Assembly: GCF_001695835.1 (NCBI RefSeq)
Contig: NZ_MBSO01000012.1
Span: 372,001 to 436,000, forward strand
Length of the DNA stretch: 64,000 bases
Direction of reading: 5' to 3'
Origin: Ensifer sp. LC11
GTDB lineage: Bacteria; Pseudomonadota; Alphaproteobacteria; Rhizobiales; Rhizobiaceae
How positions within the stretch are numbered: position 1 is the stretch's first letter; each line of letters begins with the position of its first letter. Positions 60,055 to 64,000 of this stretch are shown here, piece after piece. The translations under genes were made by a program, and so were the position numbers. The notes below the pieces were generated by a model, which saw only the letters and a list, made by a program, of their open reading frames with translations, had not been told where the DNA came from and ran no database searches.

Positions 60055-60447
60055 TCAGGCCAGCAGCGACCACAGCACCAGTCCAATCCCGATGATGCTG
60101 GCTGAAAAGAGCACCGAGCGAAGCACCGGAATGCCAATCGCATAGGCGAGCCAGAAGGCGATCCGCGCCGAAAGCCAGAGGATCGCGCCGGCTTCCGTCA
60201 TCCCGTTGCCCCTACCTGTGATTTCGACCGCAAGCAGCGCGGACGAAGCGAAAGGGAATGTCTCGAGGAAATTTGTCTGCGCGCGTTTCAGTCGGCCGAC
60301 CAGGGGTGTTGGCCGCGGCATTGCCGCCTCGCGCGAGGAGAGCGACCAGGCCAGCCCATGTTGGCGGGTCTGGAATTGGGCTGCGACGAAAACCTGGACG
60401 ATGCCGAAGATGCAGCCGAGCGCCAGAACGGTCATCTCCACACTCAT
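60055..60447 (-). CDS. MAPEG-family membrane protein
   Basis: A 130-aa protein with four TM helices: MTVLALGCIFGIVQVFVAAQ, ALLAVEITGRGNGMTEAGAI, ILWLSARIAFWLAYAIGIPV and VLFSASIIGIGLVLWSLLA. RLKRAQTNFLETFPFASSAL is the MAPEG signature (R-x-x-x-N-x-x-E near helix 2). Bacterial MAPEG proteins are glutathione-related but mostly uncharacterised. GGAG lies about 7 nt before the start at 60447. Divergent from an HxlR regulator across a 158-bp gap with a perfect palindrome, so it is the likely regulated gene. Confidence 0.9.
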   Translation of the reverse strand: MSVEMTVLALGCIFGIVQVFVAAQFQTRQHGLAWSLSSREAAMPRPTPLVGRLKRAQTNFLETFPFASSALLAVEITGRGNGMTEAGAILWLSARIAFWLAYAIGIPVLRSVLFSASIIGIGLVLWSLLA

Positions 60448-60556
60448 CGCTGCGCTCCGAAAGCCGTCTCCAACCTCGCTTTTCTGGGCGCTTGCGCCGT
60501 TGCAGCCATCGTGCCGTCCTCCCGCATTGATTGCTGAAAGCAGGCTAACTCTCTGG

Positions 60557-60568
60557 TACGATATCGTA
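60557..60568. promoter_or_regulatory. candidate HxlR operator
   Basis: TACGATATCGTA is a perfect 12-bp palindrome within GGTACGATATCGTAAATACG, in the gap between the divergent MAPEG and HxlR genes, about 38 bp before the HxlR start. HxlR-type regulators bind such short inverted repeats at divergent promoters. Assignment is by position only. Confidence 0.45.
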
Positions 60569-60605
60569 AATACGGACAAAAAGGGTAGCATGGAGGATGG
60601 GCGGC

Positions 60606-61019
60606 ATGTCGGAAAGAACCGCGGAACCCGAGCAAAGTGTGGGCCCGAAAGTGTCCAGCCTCACCGGTCTCGACATGAGCCATATCCGGCTCTGCCCGGC
60701 CATCGCCTTCAACCGGATCGTCGGCGGGCGCTACAAGCTCCACATTCTCTGCGTGCTGGAAGGCGGCACCCACCGCTATGGCGAGATTGGACGGTCGCTG
60801 CTTCGCGGCGGGCTTGGAAAAGCGATCACCCCGCGCATTCTCAGCCGCGAATTGCGCGAACTGGAGGAACGCGGCCTTATCAGCCGCCGAGACTATCCAG
60901 TGGTGCCGCGCAAGGTGGAATACAGCCTGACCGATCACGGGCGGGCGCTGATGCCGATTCTCGCCGAGATCGTCCGTTGGGGCGCGACCGGCGCCCATGA
61001 GGAAATCCTCGGCATCTGA
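60606..61019 (+). CDS. HxlR-family transcriptional regulator
   Basis: A 137-aa winged-helix protein. GGAGG at 60592-60596 is 9 nt before the ATG at 60606. HIRLCPAIAFNRIVGGRYKL includes the conserved N-terminal Cys found in many redox-responsive HxlR proteins. The HTH and wing are ILCVLEGGTHRYGEIGRSLL, ITPRILSRELRELEERGLIS and RRDYPVVPRKVEYSLTDHGR. It is divergent from MAPEG and probably controls it and itself. The inducer is unknown. Confidence 0.94.
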   Translation: MSERTAEPEQSVGPKVSSLTGLDMSHIRLCPAIAFNRIVGGRYKLHILCVLEGGTHRYGEIGRSLLRGGLGKAITPRILSRELRELEERGLISRRDYPVVPRKVEYSLTDHGRALMPILAEIVRWGATGAHEEILGI

Positions 61020-61181
61020 ATTCCTCATCTTCAGCCGGCTCCAGGCCGGTGCTTCTCGCGGATGCTGCCGCCGCGCGCCGCGTTCACAGCTTCACGGACG
61101 AGAAGAAGAGGAAGCGCGGTTTGGTCGTCAGGCTTTTGTACGCCTCGGGAAAGAGCGTGCGGGCCCGCGTGATGTGGCGGG

Positions 61182-63251
61182 CTATGGTTTGCGGATGATG
61201 CTGCCAAGCGGCCGCTTCAGCAGGCTTTCACGCAGCGATCCTTCGCGCGGGCGGTCGCCGGGGGCTGCTAACGGTGCTTGTGGCGGCGATCCGTAGCGGG
61301 GCGCGGGTGCTTCGTCCGCCGGCTTTTCGCTCAGAAGCTGCTGGCGGATCTGGTTGAAGCGTTCGAGTTCCGGATTGGCCGGAGGTGCCGCGCGCGGGAG
61401 CATGTCCGGGCGATAGGGCTCGATCTGGGGCACCGGTTCGCTGAGGCCCTGTTGCGGCGCCGCCTCTGCTGAAGCGCCAAGTTCGGCTTCCCAGCGCTGC
61501 TCTTCGTTGGCGGTCTGCGCTGCTATGTAGCTCTGCTGGAAGCTGGAAATATCCGGCCCGCTGATGGCGCGCATACGGCTGACGATCGATCTGAGGTCGA
61601 TGGTCGGCGGGTGGTCCTCGTCGATCCGGTCGATGATCCCGTGGGCGCGCGGCAGGCGCTCTTCGGCGATGCGGGAAAAACGCATGCGCATCGGCACGGC
61701 CACGGCTTCGCCAAACGCGATCGCCTCGCCGTTGCCGATCGACGAAATGAAGCTGGTGGTCGAGGTGGACGAGTTCGGAATGGCCGAGCGGATGATGTCC
61801 TGGTCGCGGTCGTTGGCAAGCCGCATGGCAAAGACCGTCGAGCACTGCGACAGGATCGTCGGGTCGAGTTCGCCGGGGCGCTGGGTGATGATGCCGAGCG
61901 AGACGCCGTATTTGCGGCCTTCCTTGGCGATGCGGGCGATGGCCTGGCGGGTCGGCAGGAAGCCGAGCGACGGATCGGCCGGCACGTAGCGGTGCGCTTC
62001 TTCGCAGACAACGAGCATATGGATGCCGCCATTGCTCCAGAGCCCGATTTCAAAGGCCATGCGGCAGAGCACCGAAGCGACCGAATTGACGACTTCCGAG
62101 GGGATGCCGGCCAGCTGGAAGGTGGCGATCGGCCGGCCGTCGCCGGGAATGCGAAACACCCGGGCGATCGTGTCCTGGATGGTGTCGGTGATCGTGTTGG
62201 AGGAGAACATGAAATGATAGCGCGGGTCGTTGATCGCCGAGACGATCTTGATCTTCAGCGAGCGCAGATGCGGCTTGTCATTGCGGCCCTCGAGCCTGCC
62301 GATGCGCTCGTCGATCAGCGCCAGGAGGTCGGCGATGCGATAGGGAACCGGCGTATCGGCGGTGATCGAGCTTTTTTCCGTCTGGCGCCGGACGACGCCG
62401 GCTTCGCCGCCGCCGCGAAAGGCCTTCTTCGCCTCGGGGATGATGTCGCGCAGCATGTCGAGCTCGTCCGGCGGGGCCGGGCGGCCACGGAAGATCACCT
62501 CGGCGAATTCTTCCAACCGGAAGAACCAGAAGGGCAGATCCAGCGTGTCGGTGTCGATGACGACGGCAAGATCGGGAAAGGCGGCGGCGAACTCGTTGTG
62601 CGGATCGAGGATCAGCACGCGCAGCTTCGGGTCGGCTGATATCGCCTTGTTGAGCAGCAGCGTGACCGCCGTCGACTTGCCGACGCCGGTCGTGCCGACG
62701 ATCGCGAAGTGCTTGGCAAGCATCGAGGGAACGTGGATCGTCGCGTCGAGGCTCTCGTCCTGGGTAAGCTTGCCGATGATGCAACTGTCGTTGCGGCCGG
62801 AATCGTAGATGCGGGCAAGGTCGGCGGCACGGATCCGATGGGCGATGGCGCCGAGATAGGGGTACTGGCTGATGCCGGCGGAAAATTCTTCACGCCCGTC
62901 TGGCCCCTTGTGGACCTCGCCCATCAGCTCGACTTCGATGCGAAAGATGTTGTTGGCTTCCTCGCCCCATTCGCTGGAGGCGGTCTGCATGGAATAGACC
63001 AGCGCCACCACGCGGTTCCTGCCGACGGAAATGGAGATCAACCGGCCGACGGACCAGAGTTCGGTCAGCGAGGTTTCGCCGTTTTCGGCGATGGCGGCAA
63101 TGGTGGCGCGCGAGCCGTTGCAGGCAACCACCCGTCCGAGGAACCGGTTGCCGGGCTTCAAGCCGTCACGGCGATCCTGCTCTCCGGCGCGGATCGAGGA
63201 ATGAAGTTCATTGTTCAGCAACGCGCAAACCCCGGCAATACGGCCCTTCAT
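61182..63251 (-). CDS. HerA-type ATPase (DUF87)
   Basis: A 689-aa FtsK/HerA-superfamily ATPase. An N-terminal HAS-barrel-like region (about 30-125: GNRFLGRVVACNGSRATIAA) is followed by Walker A VGTTGVGKSTAVTLLLNKAI (186-194 core), Walker B HMLVVCEEAHRYVPAD and an arginine-finger region near RQAIARIAKEGRKYGVSLGI, ITQRPGELDPTILSQCSTVF. The last about 120 residues are a Pro/Glu/Gln-rich disordered tail. HerA normally pairs with the nuclease NurA in end resection, or with other effectors in defence systems; no such partner is adjacent, so the role here is open. Confidence 0.93.
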   Translation of the reverse strand: MKGRIAGVCALLNNELHSSIRAGEQDRRDGLKPGNRFLGRVVACNGSRATIAAIAENGETSLTELWSVGRLISISVGRNRVVALVYSMQTASSEWGEEANNIFRIEVELMGEVHKGPDGREEFSAGISQYPYLGAIAHRIRAADLARIYDSGRNDSCIIGKLTQDESLDATIHVPSMLAKHFAIVGTTGVGKSTAVTLLLNKAISADPKLRVLILDPHNEFAAAFPDLAVVIDTDTLDLPFWFFRLEEFAEVIFRGRPAPPDELDMLRDIIPEAKKAFRGGGEAGVVRRQTEKSSITADTPVPYRIADLLALIDERIGRLEGRNDKPHLRSLKIKIVSAINDPRYHFMFSSNTITDTIQDTIARVFRIPGDGRPIATFQLAGIPSEVVNSVASVLCRMAFEIGLWSNGGIHMLVVCEEAHRYVPADPSLGFLPTRQAIARIAKEGRKYGVSLGIITQRPGELDPTILSQCSTVFAMRLANDRDQDIIRSAIPNSSTSTTSFISSIGNGEAIAFGEAVAVPMRMRFSRIAEERLPRAHGIIDRIDEDHPPTIDLRSIVSRMRAISGPDISSFQQSYIAAQTANEEQRWEAELGASAEAAPQQGLSEPVPQIEPYRPDMLPRAAPPANPELERFNQIRQQLLSEKPADEAPAPRYGSPPQAPLAAPGDRPREGSLRESLLKRPLGSIIRKP

Positions 63252-63359
63252 GTTAGCCGAGGGGATTTAACAAGTGGTTTCGCGCGCTTGCTGAGGTAGC
63301 AGCGTGGGGTGCTGGCAAGGTGCCTTGTGCATTCGCTGCCCGCCAGCCCTGGACGCTCG

Positions 63360-63881
63360 TCAGGGTGACGGCAGCCGTGCAGCCATCTTCTGAGCCATAC
63401 CCCCATACTGCCAGCGGATCATGAGATAGGAGACTGTGAGGCTGAACGCCAGCAAGCCAGCAAGCAGGAGCCAGAGACCCGGACCCAGGGATATGAACAG
63501 GGAAACAGCCTTTTGCCAGTAGGCGTAGTAGTAGAGTTGATACGCTGGGTCCGCGACAAGAAACGCCATTGCATAATACCAGGCAACGACCGCAATGAAC
63601 GGCAGGGTACCGATTATCACGTTCAAGCCGAAGGAGACGCGGGAAAGCTGTCTCTTCTCTTCGTCGGTCGGGATTCTGCGATGATTTTGCACGAACCGGA
63701 TGGCCGTGAAGGACGAAGGGAGCATAATCGACGCTGGCCAAAGGCCGTATTCAATCCCCTCGGGGAGTGGGCCCACGTAGATTTCGTAGGCGATCACCCC
63801 GGCCAAGATGGCCGCCAATTTAGCGACGGTGGTGAGGGCGCAGTAACGGTAATAGGGCGTCAGCGGCACAGTCGGGGTCAC
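63360..63881 (-). CDS. four-TM membrane protein, ABZJ_00895-like
   Basis: A 173-aa protein. The GTG at 63881, 8 nt after AGGA, is preferred over a GTG at 63914. TM segments: LTTVAKLAAILAGVIAYEIY, LWPASIMLPSSFTAIRFVQN, LNVIIGTLPFIAVVAWYYAM and LGPGLWLLLAGLLAFSLTVS. The element RRIPTDEEKRQLSRVSFGLN after TM2 resembles the R-x-PT-x-x-E motif of the uncharacterised ABZJ_00895 family. The function is unknown. The final 86 bp of the window contain no recognised feature. Confidence 0.68.
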   Translation of the reverse strand: MTPTVPLTPYYRYCALTTVAKLAAILAGVIAYEIYVGPLPEGIEYGLWPASIMLPSSFTAIRFVQNHRRIPTDEEKRQLSRVSFGLNVIIGTLPFIAVVAWYYAMAFLVADPAYQLYYYAYWQKAVSLFISLGPGLWLLLAGLLAFSLTVSYLMIRWQYGGMAQKMAARLPSP

Positions 63882-64000
63882 GGGCGATTCCTGGTGCGGT
63901 GGTTGTGGCACCACTTCGCACGGCTAGCGCATAACTTGCAAGGCGGCGCATTCCGTGCGTTCGCTCACCTCAGTCAGTGGCGAAGGATACGCATTCGGCG

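Overview
The window looks like chromosomal DNA of a fast-growing rhizobium, most likely Sinorhizobium/Ensifer or a close Rhizobiaceae relative. Reasons: high GC with strong third-position GC bias; a permuted two-piece tmRNA whose tag reads ANDNYAEARLAA; an alpha-type SspB; a DUF4169/ribbon-helix-helix pair; an alpha-r14 (CuckooS)-type sRNA; and three families of interspersed palindromic repeats of the kind scattered through rhizobial genomes. No CRISPR array, prophage, conjugation module or tRNA was seen. Mobile DNA is limited to degraded IS5-type ends.

Layout. 0-3.6 kb: a LysR gene cut by the window edge, divergent from a cupin (resembling bacterial cupin hydroxynitrile lyases), a 14-TM MFS exporter and an aldo/keto reductase, closed by a terminator. 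3.8-7.3 kb: panC-panB (pantothenate), azlC-azlD (branched-chain amino acid export) and a small exported protein behind a structured leader. 7.3-12.2 kb: aminopeptidase P, an anti-Shine-Dalgarno sRNA, prmA and an SCO1-type copper chaperone. 12.4-15.1 kb: an MCP with a C-terminal NWEEF tether and cheW. 15.3-23.3 kb is an accessory stretch: a YYQGI-motif exported protein, IS5 fragments flanking an EthD-like gene, creA, a GGDEF protein, a phosphoribosyltransferase, an isochorismatase-like protein lacking the usual Cys, GNAT and a membrane class III adenylate cyclase. 23.4-28 kb: a UvrD/PcrA helicase, an AhpD-like protein and a Tat-exported cyclase-family protein. 28.2-36 kb: an AT-rich orphan membrane protein, an RND efflux pair, DUF1772, a tetA-like remnant and a GlcD-type dehydrogenase. 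36-42.6 kb: a large AsmA protein, an orphan Tad-like surface protein and an outer-membrane beta-barrel protein.

42.9-53.9 kb is a housekeeping block: RHH, DUF4169, sspB and ssrA on the minus strand (ribosome rescue next to the ClpXP adaptor for its tag); then DUF2853, thyA, a GST, two tandem folA copies (folate/thymidylate), and hflK-hflC-DUF2065-ACT and degP (membrane quality control), with a MgtC-type gene inserted on the opposite strand. 54-64 kb: RDD protein, GcvA-type LysR, serB with a GNAT gene, miaA divergent from serB with overlapping start codons, a VOC protein, a partly duplicated MAPEG gene divergent from an HxlR regulator across a perfect palindrome, a HerA-type ATPase and a small membrane protein.

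No obviously new multigene system was found. The items most worth a second look are the two RNA genes, the folA duplication, the cupin cluster, the repeat families (one supplies the end of a small gene), the EthD gene between IS ends, and the serB/miaA start overlap. Product calls are from reading translated sequence; no database was searched.
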